This document shows positions 21,937 through 34,636 of a stretch of 64,000 nucleotides of DNA, in pieces. The stretch comes from Elymus sibiricus (Eukaryota > Streptophyta > Magnoliopsida > Poales > Poaceae): positions 437,861,830-437,925,829 of the forward strand of contig CM077663.1 in NCBI GenBank assembly GCA_039707655.1, read 5' to 3'. How positions within the stretch are numbered: the stretch's first letter is position 1; each line of letters begins with the position of its first letter. A program made the position numbers and the translations under genes. Under the pieces are notes generated by a model. That model was not told the origin of the DNA. It saw only the letters and a list, made by a program, of their open reading frames with translations, and ran no database searches.

Positions 21937-24778
21937 ATGGCGAGCACCCCCAGTTCGTCCTCGAATCCTTACGGATCCCGCCCAGGGGATTGGGCCAGCT
22001 GTTCCGTATCGCTCCTTCAACTTCGCAACCTCGAGACCCAGGGATACCTCCCCTCCTCAGATCTGACAACCGTTCGTGCCGGCTTGACTTCATTTAGCGG
22101 CGAGGCATTTGCGGAGAACTTCCCCCACCCACGAAAGGGAGAACATGTATGCTTTGTTCCGTTCCTCCTACGAGGGCTCGGATTTCCCATCCACCCGTTC
22201 CTGAGAGGGTTACTGGCATTCTACGGGATCCAGCTCCATCACCTCACCCCAGGGTCTATACTACACATCTCGGGCTTTGTGGCCTTTTGCGAGATGTTCC
22301 TGGGGTGCGAGGCACATTTCGAATTGTGGAGGAAGTACTTCTGCCTTGTTCCCCGTACTAGGGACGGGACATTTTTCGAGGTCGGCGGGGCCAAAGTATG
22401 CCGCATAGCGGGGATGGGTTACCCCGTGGGAACGCCAAAGGAATCCGAAATGTGGACTTCGGAATGGTTTTATATTGAAGACGTTCCTTTATTTGATCCA
22501 ACTCGGAGGGGTTTGCCCGAATACTCCGATGCTCTCCCAAAGAAGAGGTACAACTGGCGTCCGAAGAGCCTGCCCCAAGAGGAAAGTGCCGAAGTGCAGC
22601 GCCTAGCAACCCGCGTGAGGCTATTGACCCATCACAAGCTGACCATGATAGATGTCATGGCTGCTGCCCTCACTCGGTGCGTCCAACCCCTTCAACAGAG
22701 GGTACACCCTCTGTGGCGCTATAACGGGACAAGTGACACCACCCGTTCCCGAAGACTGGGTCCTGCCGACCAAACAGCATTAGCCGCCTCACTTGCCGCT
22801 CTATTCAAAGGGGAACAAGAAGACTTTATTCAGCGGTCAAAAAAGGACGGATATTCAAGCCATAATCCCATCGAATGGGTGAGCCTTTCTACCCCCTGCA
22901 GTCATAGTTCGGTTTCTCAATATGTCCCCTTTTTTTTGACCGAAGCCTTTAAACTTATGCGAACAGGAATGGAGGAGCTTCATCGAGACAGTCAACTGTC
23001 CGGCTCCCCAGCCCGAAGACTATTCCCGCGAGGACAATCCAGGTTATCACGAAGATCCGGACCTATCGATCGAATTTGAAGACGGGGTTTTCTACCAGGA
23101 AGGCCTCGACGCTCCAAAGTGGCCATTGTCGCCGACTACCCTGGATCCTTCCCTTCCCCCGCTGCAAGCAAGAAGAAGAAGAAGACGTCCCATAAGAGAC
23201 AAGTGTCCGCTACTGACCCTAACATACCGGCGTCTACAACCAAACGCCGTAGGTCCGCGAGACTTACACCGGCCGCAGCAGCAGTGGTCGGATCGGAAAG
23301 TAATAAGGACCCAGCAGATAAGCCGATCACAGGGGCGAGTGCGCCTATGAGTTCACCCCAAAGGTACATCGCTCGCCCACAAGTTTTACCATTACGATTT
23401 GATAAAGCCCGTTGAAAGATTATTTTGCCCGAATATTCAGGCAAGCGGTCAGGCCGTCTCCTACCGAGGACGCCACCAGGACATGCATTGGTGCCCAAGG
23501 TTCCGGGCCTTCCGCCCATGCAAATCCTGCCGCCGGAGCCTCCACCGTCAACCCCGCCCCAACCGATTCAGGTGACGCCATATCCGTCACCAAATCAGAG
23601 GTTGGGAGTGCTATGCGTCATTGGCAGCGACGTAAAGTCCTGCAACATCCGGCTTTTTCCGAACAAGAGTTCGGCGCTCTGTGCACGGCGGATGCATACC
23701 TCGGGGCCGCCCGAACTGGGTTCGGGGAGGCCATAAAATTAATATTGTCCAGCTTGCAGGTGAGTCGTTTATTAAAATCCGAACACTCATGTAAACCCAG
23801 TAGCCCCCGAGCCTTAAATTGGTCGGCACGACCGAATTAAGGATCCCTTTCTGCTAATGCAGGCCTCTAAGCAACAGTGCGAGCAACTGACCAAGGAGCT
23901 TGAAGCCAGCCTAACACAGGTCGAATCTGTGAAGGCCGAGCTAGAGCAAGTGAAGAGCTTTACTCGGGAGGCACACGGTGAGTATATTTATTTGGCTAAT
24001 AGATAACATGTTCCCGTGCTTACGCGAGGGTGCTATGTAGCAGCGGAATCAATAGGGCAATTACAAAAAGATTTGGATGTAGCCCGAGAATCTCAGCGGT
24101 ATGCCGAGTCCCAGCATGAGGCTGGAGGTCGCGTTATGACACGACACATTGAAGAAAAGAACCGCCTCGAGGAGGAGAACAAGCAGCAGGCCGAGGAAAT
24201 TGAAAGCTTAAAAGCTCAATTGGCCCAGGCCCAGGGAGAGAACCAAATTTTACAGAGGGGCATGTTCGGTGAGTATGATTCTGACATCAGTAGGTATTAG
24301 TCCTTTATGGATGTATTATGACCTGCATGCCGCAATCTCGTGTGTAGGTCTCCTGACCGGACGATCCGAAGAAGAGATCGGATCCTACCGGGGAAGCCTG
24401 CTAAAAGAACTGTCCGCCCTTCACGAGCGGGGTCGGAAGGCCATGAAGAGCATGGTAAAAGCACTTTGGCCCGCTGAGCAACCTCCAGAGGGAATGACCG
24501 AGCTAGTCGATCGTTTCAAGGGAGCCCGAAATAGGTTTGAGCCATGAAAGACATCGGCGTGCCGAGAGGGAGCGCGAGAGGCGTGGGCTATGATCAAGAC
24601 CCGCTATAGCGGTCTTGACCCTGAGCGTATGGCCCGGGTTGGGCCCGTGGGGTTAGATGGACAAGAAGTGCCGCTTCACCTGGTATACAATCAGGTGATG
24701 CCTGCCGCCCGTCTCTCACAAGAAGATTGTTCCCTCGATACAATAATCGATAATCTCGATCAGAGGCCCGATGAATGA
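21937..24778 (+). pseudogene. Antisense accessory gene of element D (Transposase_28-type, five exons)
   Basis: Exons inferred from GT-AG borders are 21937-22878, 22967-23759, 23863-23977, 24041-24268 and 24348-24778. The start is the ATG at 21937 (MASTPSSSSNPYGS). Exon 1 carries the Transposase_28-type domain (LGFPIHPFLRGLLAFYGIQL, LHISGFVAFCEMFLGCEAHF, SEWFYIEDVP). Exon 2 has an acidic segment, then a basic run (SKKKKKTSHKR) that looks like a nuclear-localisation signal, reached only after a one-base frame change near 23117. Exons 3 and 4 are coiled coil (HIEEKNRLEEENKQQAEEIE). The last exon is a helical domain (RKAMKSMVKALWPAEQPPEG) interrupted by a TGA near 24545 before its end (SACREGAR, LVYNQVMPAARLSQEDC). 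The gene runs against pol, so its transcript could pair with the element's own RNA. Function is unknown. Confidence 0.75.
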
Positions 24779-25660
24779 TTATATGTAGCTTATGTACTAA
24801 TAATCAAAAAATTGCTCCGCTGTGTTGTAAACTTTGTCTTAACCGGCCATCGGCTTTGACCTCCCGTGCTAAACGCTCGGGAGTGTTCCGCAAAAACTAT
24901 CACCCTTGAGGGACGAACTATGTTTGGGGAACCAGGCAATCCAGCCATGTGGTGCGAACAGACAGAAAGCACGCAGGGAGGTATGTTATATTACTGCTTA
25001 GCATAAGAAACATCTTCTGAAGAAAATAGAACCTCTATCGATACCTTTCGTCAGGTTGCTACGTAAATCGTAGACTGGAGCCCGTACCTTTTTAGTATAC
25101 AGCTAAGGGTTTATTGTAAGAAAACGAACCCTAGTAATGGTCAGGATGACCATAATATGATAGATTAATTCCGTCGTGGCCGATCAATTGTCTACAGAAG
25201 ATAGCTAGCTTTTGGCTTCACCCGTCTGAGGCACGTATCCGGATGACCCGGCCGTAACAATCGCAGAGGTGCTCCCTTTACCCTCTAGCCGAACAATCGG
25301 GAACGTAGAGGGTAAGCACAGGAGCGAGGCAACCCAGCTTGGCAAAGTCTTAGTTCGAATTGATGCAGATGATGGCTTGAAAACGACAAGAAAAACGTGC
25401 ACACACAATGAATGTGAATAAGTGCTGAGAATATAAAAACATTGGCTTCGGAAAAGAAGCCCCCAGGTTCTGTGTTCGGATTCAACACGTGAAGGTGTGA
25501 GCCGAAAAAATCTTATGAAAAGACCGGTTCAGCCGAACATAGAGTTGGGAGAAAAATGGTACAAACCTGCCAAAGAAAATTAAGGTGGAAGGAAAATTGG
25601 AAAATAAAGAAGGGAAGAACGAGGAAAGAAATATAAGGTAAAGAGTGCGATGACACCGGT
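24779..25660. other. Element D: gap between convergent antisense gene and pol
   Basis: About 880 non-coding bases separate the stop of the plus-strand antisense gene and the stop of minus-strand pol. It must contain transcript ends for both. The block 25258-25338 is conserved with 10456-10538 of element A. No tandem array like that of element G is present. Confidence 0.6.
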
Positions 25661-27633
25661 TTATCCGTAGAAGCGCCGAAGACGAGCTGCGTTCCATGGG
25701 TTTGGTTCGAGGCGGTGATCCGACGGGTTCCGAAGACGATAAGCCCCTCCCGTGAGTACTTCGTCGATTATGAAGGGGCCTTCCCATTTGGGCTTGAGTT
25801 TATGCTTCTGCTTCTCCGGGAGTCGTAGAACTAATTCACCCACATTGTATGCTTGCGCCCTCACCTCTCTGCTCTGGTAACGCCAGGCCTGCTGCTGATA
25901 AAAAGTAGAACGGGCCCGAGCTATGTCTCGCTCTTCCTCCAAGGCGTCCAGGTCGTCCTGCCGATCTAACTCGGCCTCTCTTTCCTCATACATGCGTACT
26001 CTTGGCGCATCGTGAATGATATCACAAGGAAGGACCGCTTCGGCCCCGTAGTCCATAAAGAACGGTGTGTAACCCGTTGATCTATTCGGGGTGGTGCGTA
26101 AGCCCCATAGTACGGAGTCGAGCTCCTCAACCCACTGACAATCGGATTCTTGCAGAGACCGGACCAAACGCGGCTTGATGCCGCTCATTATGAGGCCGTT
26201 TGCTCGTTCGACTTGTCCATTAGTCTGCGGGTGATAAACCGAGGCGTAATCGAGCTTGATGCCCATCTTTGCACACCAGTCTTTGACTTCCTGAGCGGTG
26301 AAATTGGATCCGTTATCAGTTATTATACTGTGCGGGACACCGGAACGGTGTATCACGCCGGATATAAAGTCGATTACTGGTCTGGATTTGGCTGACTTAA
26401 CGGGTTTATCCTCTATACATTTGGCGAACTTGTCGACCATGACCAGTAAGTATTTATTTTTCTTGGTCCCCCCTTTAAGTGGTCCGACCATGTCTAGCCC
26501 CCAGACCGCGAAAGGCCAGGTGATCGGAATAGTCCGAAGAGCTGTTGGGGGCATGTGACTTTGGTTTGCGAAAAGTTGACACCCTACGCAATATTTGACA
26601 AGTGACTGGGCGTCCGCCCGAGCTGTGGGCCAAAAGAACCCAGCCCGGAAGGCCTTGCTTACTAAGGCTCTTGCAGTGGCGTGATGACCGCCCATTCCGG
26701 CGTGTACTTCGGCTAAAAGCTCCCGCCCCTCTTCCTCAGATATGCACCGCTGTAGTACTCCAGTGGTGCTCTTTTTATATAACTCTCCTTCGTGTACCTT
26801 AAAGGCTTTGGAGAGCCGGACTATACGTCGGGCCTCCGTTTGATCATCGGGGAGTTCCTTGCGAAGGAGATAGGCGAGGAAGGGTTCGGTCCAAGGCGCG
26901 ATTACTGCCATGACCTCGTGAGCCGAGGGCGTCTCGTTCATTACGGAGCCGCCGATGATTTTGTCGTCTGGTTCGTCTACAGGGGGAACAACCGTCTCTG
27001 CGCTTGAGAGATCGGCACCCTTGTGATCGTCCTGCCAAACCACGGATGGCTTAAATAGCCGTTCCAGGAAAGTGTTTGGCGGGACAGGGTCGCGTTTGGC
27101 TCCTAAACGGGCCAGTATATCAGCGGCTTGGTTGTCGTCTCTAGCGACGTGGTGAAACTCCAGTCCCTCGAACCGTGCGGATATTTTGAGGACAGCATTT
27201 CGATATGCTGCCATCTTTGGATTCTTGGCGTCGAACTCGCCATTGACTTGAGAGATGGCCATATTAGAATCTCCCCGTACCTCCAGCCGCTGTATGCCCA
27301 TTGAGGCTGCCATCCGAAGACCGTGTAGAAGGGCTTCGTATTCGGCTGCGTTGTTGGAGTCGGCATACATGATCTGTAACACGTATCGGACGTTGTCACC
27401 TGTGGGGGATGTGAGAACGACTCCAGCCCCCAGTCCGGCCAAGGTTTTGGATCCATCAAAGTACATCGTCCAATGGGAGTATGTACTGTATTCCCGGGGG
27501 AGTTCGGCTTCTGTCCATTCGGCGAGGAAATCCGCTAATACCTGAGATTTAATAGCTTGGCGTGGTTTGTACGTGATCTCAAAAGGAAGGAGCTCAATCG
27601 CCCATTTGGCTATACGGCCTGTGGCGTCCCTCG
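25661..27633 (-). pseudogene. Element D pol, 3' part: second RNase H and integrase
   Basis: An open frame of about 650 residues lies downstream of the pol break. It begins in the RNase H connection (RDATGRIAKWAIELLPFEI). A second RNase H-like domain follows with the acidic set in YFDGSKT, NNAAEYEALLHGL, RGDSNMAIS and DNQAADILARLG, the extra domain typical of Tat-branch elements. Next comes integrase: an HHCC zinc region (GGHHATARALV ... CVGCQLF) and the catalytic core with VWGLDMVGPL, SIITDNGSNFTAQE and YHPQTNGQVERANGL supplying the D, D and E. A C-terminal domain (WEGPFIIDEVLTGGAYRL) ends at a stop at 25661. No internal stop is seen. It is out of frame with the upstream part. Confidence 0.88.
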
Positions 27634-30600
27634 CACCGTGACCGAACACTCTTGGAAGTAATGTCTTAGTTTTCGTGATGCCATAAATACCGTATAGGCT
27701 ATCTTCTGGTAGTGCGGGTATCTTGACTTGCATTGCGTTAGCACCTCTGACATGTAATAGACCGACTTCTGTATCCGGATTTTGTGTCCCTCCTCCTCTC
27801 GTTCGATGACGAGCACTGCGCTAACCACTTGGTTGGTGGCCGATATGTATAATAACATGGGCTCACCCGTGCTTGGCGCTGTGAGTATGGGGTTACTTGC
27901 CAGCAGTGTCTTAATATCTTCTAACGCGGCCTTTGCTTCGTCGGTCCATTCAAAATTCTTGGTCCGTTTCAGCAATTTATACAGCGGTAAAGCTTTTTCA
28001 CTGAGGCGGGATATAAAGCGGCTTAACGCCGCCACGCAACCCGCCAATCTTTGGACATGCTTTAGCTCTGTGGGAATTGCAAGTTCTGACAAGGCGCGGA
28101 TCTTGGCCGGATTCGCTTCTATTCCTCTATGGGAAACAATGAATCCGAGCAACTTACCAGCGGGAACTCCGAAGACACACTTCTCCGGATTGAGCCGAAT
28201 ATCGTATTCGCGTAGGCTTGCAAAGGTTTGCCTTAGATCATCGATCAAATTGCTAACGTGTTTGGTTTTGATGACCACGTCGTCCACGTATGCTTCGACT
28301 ATTTTGCCGACCTGTTTTTCGAGACTGGTCTGGATCATGCGCTGGTATGTAGCCCCAGCGTTTTTTAGCCCGAAAGGCATTGTGTTAAAGCAGAAAGGCC
28401 CATAGGGAGTGATGAATGCGGTTGCCGCTTGATCAGATTCCTTCATTTTAATCTGATGGTATCCGGAATAAGCGTCGAGGAAACACAGCGAGTCGTGTCC
28501 GGCTGTGGCATCAATAATCTGGTCTATTCGCGGTAGAGGGAAAGGGTCCTTGGGGCAGGCCTTGTTGTGGTCTTTAAAGTCGACGCACAGCCGCCAGGAT
28601 TTGTCTTTCTTTGGTACCATGACCAGGTTTGCCAGCCATTCGGGGTGCTTAATGTCCCAAATGAATCCGGCCTCTAGCAATTTAGCTAATTCTTCACCCA
28701 TAGCTTGTCGTTTGGGCTCGGGGAAACGGCGCAGAGTCTGTTTGACGGGCTTGAAACCTGTCATGATGTTCAGACTGTGTTCTGCCAATCGTCGTGGGAT
28801 GCCGGGCATATCAGAAGGATGCCAGGCGAATATGTCCCAGTTTTCTTGCAAGAAAGCTCGCAGCGCTTCGTCCACGACGGAGTCGAGCTGAGCTCCGATA
28901 GACGCTGTCTTGTTAGGGTCCGTCGGGTGTACCTGAATTTTAATGATTTCCTTTGCTGGCTTGAAGGACGTGGATTTTGGCCTCTTGCTGAGGATCACGT
29001 CGTCCTTGTCCACTGTGGACCGAAGTGCGGTCAGCTCTTCTGCAGCAAAGGTCTCGGCTAGAGCCTTGAGGGCAAGCGCTGCCGTTTTGTTTTCGGCCCG
29101 TAGGGCTGTATTCGGATCACTAGCAATTGTGATTATTCCGTTTGGTCCTGGCAACTTAAGTTTCATATACCCATAATGTGGTATAGCCTGGAATTTTGTG
29201 AAGGCTTCGCGTCCCAGAAGGGCGTGATAGCCACTGGGGAAGGGCACGATGTGGAAGAGGATCTCTTCAGATCGGTAGTTGTCGGGCGTGCCGAACACTA
29301 CGTCCAGGGTAATACATCCTGAACAGCGTGCCTCCTTCCCTGGGATTATTCCCCGGAAGGTTGTGTTGCTATGTTCGATCCGAGATCGGTCGAATTGCAT
29401 TTTCTCTAGAGTATCTTCGTAGATTAGGTTTAGACCGCTGCCGCCGTCCATTAGCACCTTATGCAACCTGAAGCCGTTAATAATGGGGTTCAGGACTAGT
29501 GCGGCCGGTGAATGGCCGGGAAGAATGGCTGGTCGGTCAGCGTCTCCGAAGGTGATGGGTGTATCTGCCCATGCACTTGTTGCTGCCACGTGATATACCT
29601 GTTCGAGTTCTTTGATAGCTCTGTTCCTCCTGTTCCTTGAAGGGAACGTTTCGTAGATCGTCAGGACTTCGGCGTTATATTCCGATGACGCTGCAGGGCG
29701 CCTTCTAGAAGGCGATGCCTCAAGAATGGCCTCACCACTTTTTGCGACCTGCCTGATGACCCAGCAAGTTCTAAGGCTGTGGGTCGGAGCTGTCTTCAGC
29801 AATACGGAGTGTATGGGGCAGGGTTTGTCCAGTAGTCCGTCCAGGACAGTACTGACCCCTGGAAGGGATCTGTTTCTCTTTTTGGTGGGCTCACGTTGGG
29901 CTGACCGGTTCGGGTGTATCCTTTTTTGCCGATCTCCTCTAGGGTATTCGGCAAAATTTTGTTCCGAAAATAGCCGCTCTGTTTGCCAAGCACTTTCCAT
30001 GGCACAATACCTCTGTACCAAGATGGACAGCTCGGAAAAGTCAGTAACGTGCCACCGCGCCAGGGCATTGAGGATTCCCTTGTTGTGGCAATTTCGTTGG
30101 AAGGTTGCCATTATGTCTTTATCGCTAAGGCCCCGCACGTTGTGTCGGGCAAGGAGCAGTCTGGCCGAGTAATGGTGGACCGACTCTCCTGACAGATGTG
30201 CAATGTCCGGCAGTTCCGCAGGATTGGGCTCTGATGCGATGAGCGAGTCATCGGCTTGGGAGGTGGGTGGGAAAAAGGTTGATCCTTCACCGCGATGGGA
30301 GTTCGGGTTTATGAATTCCGAACTGTGTGATATGTCAGGGACCGACACCGGACTGTTGCTTGAGCGGACGCCGGTGACTGGGTCGCGGGCAAGGTCTCGG
30401 TGATCGGAAATCGGAGTATAAACCGTTTTTAATTCCGGTAGTTGGGAGGTCGAGCCCCCCGCCGGACACTCGACGGTGGCGACAAGGTGGGTGACCGTGG
30501 GGACGTTAATTTCCCTGTCATCGGGTTTAAGCCCAAGCCGGTCATAAACCGGGGTCTGCTCATCGGCCATCCGCATAGTCTCCATCCGATCGAACAACTT

Positions 30601-31011
30601 GTTGAGAAACGAGGCGATGGTGGGATGTGTGTCGCTGAAGCTAGTGGGGTCTATATGCGGCGTTGCCGTTCCGGAGCCGCGCGAGGGCGTTCTCGGATTC
30701 TGCTCGGCCACGGTGGGTCCGGTAGCCATGACCGGACCAGGTGGTTCTGATGATCCGGAGATAGCAACTTCATCTCCGGAGTCAAGGCCCGATATCTCCG
30801 GCGTCGAGGCGTCGGGATCTGTGGGCTTCTCCGTAAGAGTCAGGGTTTCCATCAGTACAAGTTCTCCCCGGGAATTGGTCGAGAACTCTAAGGTTCCGAA
30901 CCTAATCCTTTGATCAGGGGAAGAGTTTCCGATCTGGCATTGGTGGCCGATTGGGTGAGCGTGCGACGAGATGTCGCCACTCTCGCGGATCTGATCCGGG
31001 GCCGAAATTCC
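27629..31011 (-). pseudogene. Element D gag-protease-RT-RNase H, 5' part of the polyprotein
   Basis: The frame is open from the edge of element E (31011) to a stop at 27610. Its gag start codon lies beyond E at 39860, so insertion occurred about 14 codons into gag. An N-terminal IRFGTLEFSTNSRGEL block is shared with element A. The gag middle keeps only the C-terminal half of the usual core (LSGESVHHYSARLLLARHN). A CHHC knuckle variant lies at 29757-29826 (CPIH ... TC), and protease around VLMDGGSGLNLIY. RT has the classic blocks WLANLVMVPKKDKSWRLCVD, FLDAYSGYHQI, MPFGLKNAGATYQRM and AYVDDVV (catalytic aspartates), then the first RNase H with SAVLVIE. At about 27629-27636 some 40 bases are missing relative to element G, shifting the frame into a stop. 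Confidence 0.9.
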
Positions 31012-32448
31012 TGTAACACCCCAAAAATATAACCATGTTTTGTTAATTAAAATTTTGCCAGGAAATTAAAATTTTTCTTTCTGGATTTTCTTGTGATCTC
31101 AGAGCCACTACTTTTGTCCGAATTTCAAAAATTCTTCTGTTCTATCTGAAAACTTTTGAATATTGTTGTGTGGCTTGAATGTTTTATTTAATCATTTTAT
31201 TGCATTCATTAAAACCAGTGGAATAATTTTTAAAATAAAATTTGTCAAGATTTAATTCATTTAATAGCATTTTACCCCTTTTAAGAGCCTCATTTGCACT
31301 ACAACTATTTTATAACTCCATTTATAAATTCCACAAAAATTTGTATATGGCATGTGATGTCCCTGGATCACTTTTATGCAAAAACCCAGCTTGGTGTTTT
31401 GTAATTTTTGAGCTCCACTTCAAGCTTTCAAATCTGGTTCAGTTTGTAGTTTGCACTGCAATCTATTTAAATATCTCTTTAAAAATTCCATAAAAATTTG
31501 GGGATGTCAGTAGAGGTATATGACTCATGTTTATGCAAAAATCCATTTGGGTTCTTTGAAAATTTTGAGCAAACCATACTCATTTGCATTCTGGTCCAGT
31601 TTGGCAGTTTGTACTGCAACCCTATTTTATTTTGCCTAAATTGCCTTGTGATTTTTCATGATTGCAGTAAACCCTACCAAAATCTTAAGTCCAAGAGTTT
31701 GGGATCATTGCAGTGTTTTAAGGCCATGCACTAATGCACTCTAGTTTCTGTCCAGAAATGGTTTTCTCAAAAACTTGCACTAACAACTTTTTGCTTTTGC
31801 CAAACTAAGTCTACCACCCTAGTGTGCATCTAAAGAGACCATGATCTGGTAATTTTGGTGGCCATAGCAGATCCCTAGATGGCCATGACATTTTGTCAAG
31901 CACCTGTAGTGCATGTCCAGTTTTGGCATGGTTTTATTATTGCATTGGGAAGTTGCCTTCCAGGCCAAACCAGCATGTCCACTAGAGCTTTAGAAAAGCA
32001 CCCAGCCATCCTATTAATTTGCAGCACCACCCAAGCCTCCTGGCTAGCGCTGGCATTTCGTCGAACGCCTGGCGTGCGTGCTCTGGGCGCGGCCAGAGCG
32101 CACGTTTTGCTCGTGCTGCTCCCGAGCCGCCGCGACCAGCTACCGCCTCCCCCGCTCGTTCCATTCATCTCCCCTGTCTCCTGGTTCTGCCGCGACGCGC
32201 CAAGACCCTGCCAGCCTTCCCCTCTGTAGCTCATCGCCGTCCCCGCAAGCAGCCACTGCCGCCACCAGAGCATGCCATGGCCGGCGCCGTCCGAGCCACT
32301 GCAGCGCGCCAGCTCGCTCCATTGTGCAGTGGTGAGTTCGTCTGGATGTGCCGACCAGCTCCAATCGCCGCCACGTCGCCTGCTAGCAACAGAACGGCGG
32401 TTCGCCGGCGTTCTTATCCATAGCCGAGGGAAACCGACCTCCCCGGGC

Positions 32449-32456
32449 TATAAATA
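32449..32456 (+). promoter_or_regulatory. TATA box of element E 5' LTR
   Basis: TATAAATA sits in a GC-rich setting (cgggctataaatagccc) about 1.44 kb into the LTR and is repeated at 37795-37802 in the 3' LTR. This is a strong plant core promoter motif. Transcription start is predicted roughly 30 bases downstream. Confidence 0.7.
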
Positions 32457-34372
32457 GCCCCCCCAGGTCCCCGTGAGCTCGTCAGCGCCATGAGAGAAGC
32501 AGAACGAAGCCTCCCCTAGCTCCAATTTAGCCGGAAGCCACCGTCTTCCCCAACTCCGGCAGCTTCGGCCGCCGCCGCTTTCCGGTTAAATCTGAGCAAG
32601 CCAGAGCGCCCCCCTCCTCATTCTTGCTGCCGTTAGCTTCCCGTCTGCCCCGCGAAGCCACCCCGCCTCTCAAATTCGATCGGGAGCCACCGTAGCCCGA
32701 GCTCCCAATTGCTCCCGAAGCCGCCGTCCGCCATGAATGAAGGGGTGCTCACCCCCGAACTCCCCGGCGATCCTTTTGCTCTCCAGAGGATGGGGCCCTT
32801 CCTCCTGAGCACGCCGGTGTGCACAGCTCCAGGAGAGGTGCCTCCTAGCGCCGGCAATCGTCGCCGGAGTCGGCCTCTGCCTCTGGCCAGGAGCGGGCGA
32901 GAGGTGGGAGGCAAACCCGACAGGTGGGCCCCACCTGTCGGTGTCTCAACCCAGCCGCCAGTGGCGCAACCCGGCTGATGTGTTTTCCCCCTGGAGAGGC
33001 GTATTCCTGTAAGTGCGCAACTGTTTTCAGAAAGCGTAAAACCCCCGAAGTGCGTCCCCCCTTCTCTGGAATTGTATTCCGAGCTGATGCGTTTTCCTTT
33101 TTCTGGATTTTATTAAATCAGAATTTTGACCAGACTTTGACTGGCTATATCTTTTAAAATAAAACCCCAAATGAATTGATTCTTTTTCCTACCTCTCTCA
33201 AATTTCATCTAGTTTATTTTCATATTTATTTGAAAATTTTTAAAGAAACTTTTTGTACTGTTTTTGAATCGCGTGTTGATTCAAATATTTTTCAAATAGG
33301 AAACGGAGAGAGAAGAAAAAACTTTCAAAAGTTTTGTGATGCACCCTACCTCTACCCACATTAAAGGCAAGCATCCTGAACCCTGGTATAGTATTTGTGG
33401 TGAAATGTTTGGTGTGGCAAATGAAACTATACACACATGACGTGCGCGTTATTTCATGTGAAGGTGTGATCATGCTTGCAATACATGATAATGATTCTTG
33501 CTATTAAACTTTGAGATGCTTGTGACAGCAGTCACCACCTTGTGCCACCCATGCCTACCGGAAGGAATCCAGGATAAGTCTCTGTCTTGGGTAGACATGA
33601 GCTTGGTGCTGACATCTCGTTGGAGCGAGAATGGTCAGTGAGGCATGATGGGGTGAGATAAGTGGTGATTCTGCCCAAGAGTGTGGAAAATATTTGTTGT
33701 GCTAACCATGCAGGGAACACATAAGCCTCCTGAGTCAACCATAGATCGAGTCTTGTTCCAGTAACCCCCATACTTGTTTCGTACTACCACTCGTCCCTGC
33801 CGCAGGTAGGGTACGGTCCAGTAAGTTGTCAACCCCTTTCTTAGCACACACCGTACAGAGAGGCCATGGTGGAAGATACCGGCTGCAGCCGGTAGGCATG
33901 CCACCTGGTCCGGGGGCATGGGTGTTTCCGGTTGGGACCGAGAGGGGGGCACCCCTTAGAGCGCGCGATATAAATTTGATCCCATGCTAATCGAGGTTGG
34001 AGCCTCCCCACTTAGAGTTTTGCTTAACGAGTGTCATGGGTGATTCCAGACACCGGTAAGTTAAGCTGGTGTGTGCGGGTCAGGTGTGTTGTCAATTCAA
34101 AGACCGTAAACGGAATTAGTCCCGATGGACTAAGGAAATCCGTTACTCGTGGGTAAAGAGTACACCCTCTGCAGAGTTTATATCTATTCGAATAGCCGTG
34201 TCCGCGGTTAAGGACTACAGTCTGGGATGGGCCACGTGTCGGTCTTAGTGTCGGTCTTCGGAGGAAAACTTCTAAACCGGAATATTGATCATGATGTGTG
34301 AGGAATGATGATTATTATGGACTAACCGATTATATTGTCTATTTATTGAGTATCCTTGGATACTCATTTATT

Positions 34373-34636
34373 TATTTTCCTTATAAGCCCTTTATGTGGT
34401 GTCGCTCAGACGCCCGACTGTGGCATGCCTGTTATTTATTTTCCTTATAAGCCCTTTATGTGGTGTCGTTCAGACGCCCGACTGTGGCATGCCTGTTCTT
34501 TATTTTCCTTATAAGCCCTTTATGTGGCGTCGCTCAGACGCCCGACTGTGGCATGCTTGTTATTTATTTTCCTTATAAGCCCTTTATGTGGTGTCGCTCA
34601 GACGCCCGACTGAGGCATGCCTTATATTATTATCCT
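34373..34636 (+). repeat. 64-bp tandem repeat, four copies, in element E 5' LTR
   Basis: The word ttataagccc recurs at 34381, 34445, 34509 and 34573, an exact 64-bp period. Each unit includes tgtggtgtcgctcagacgcc or a near copy and ggcatgc. A decayed fifth copy follows to about 34680. The array is absent from the 3' LTR because of a 738-bp deletion. Confidence 0.92.

Noticed and set aside
27782..28405. 207-codon plus-strand frame opposite RT of element D
   Set aside because: Mirror frame of a conserved RT. No homologous frame stands out opposite RT in element G beyond chance.
32733..32978. 89-codon frame in element E LTR, repeated at 38079-38324
   Set aside because: It is present twice only because the LTR is present twice. 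No domain, no intron signals and one clear difference at the second codon; not supportable as a gene.
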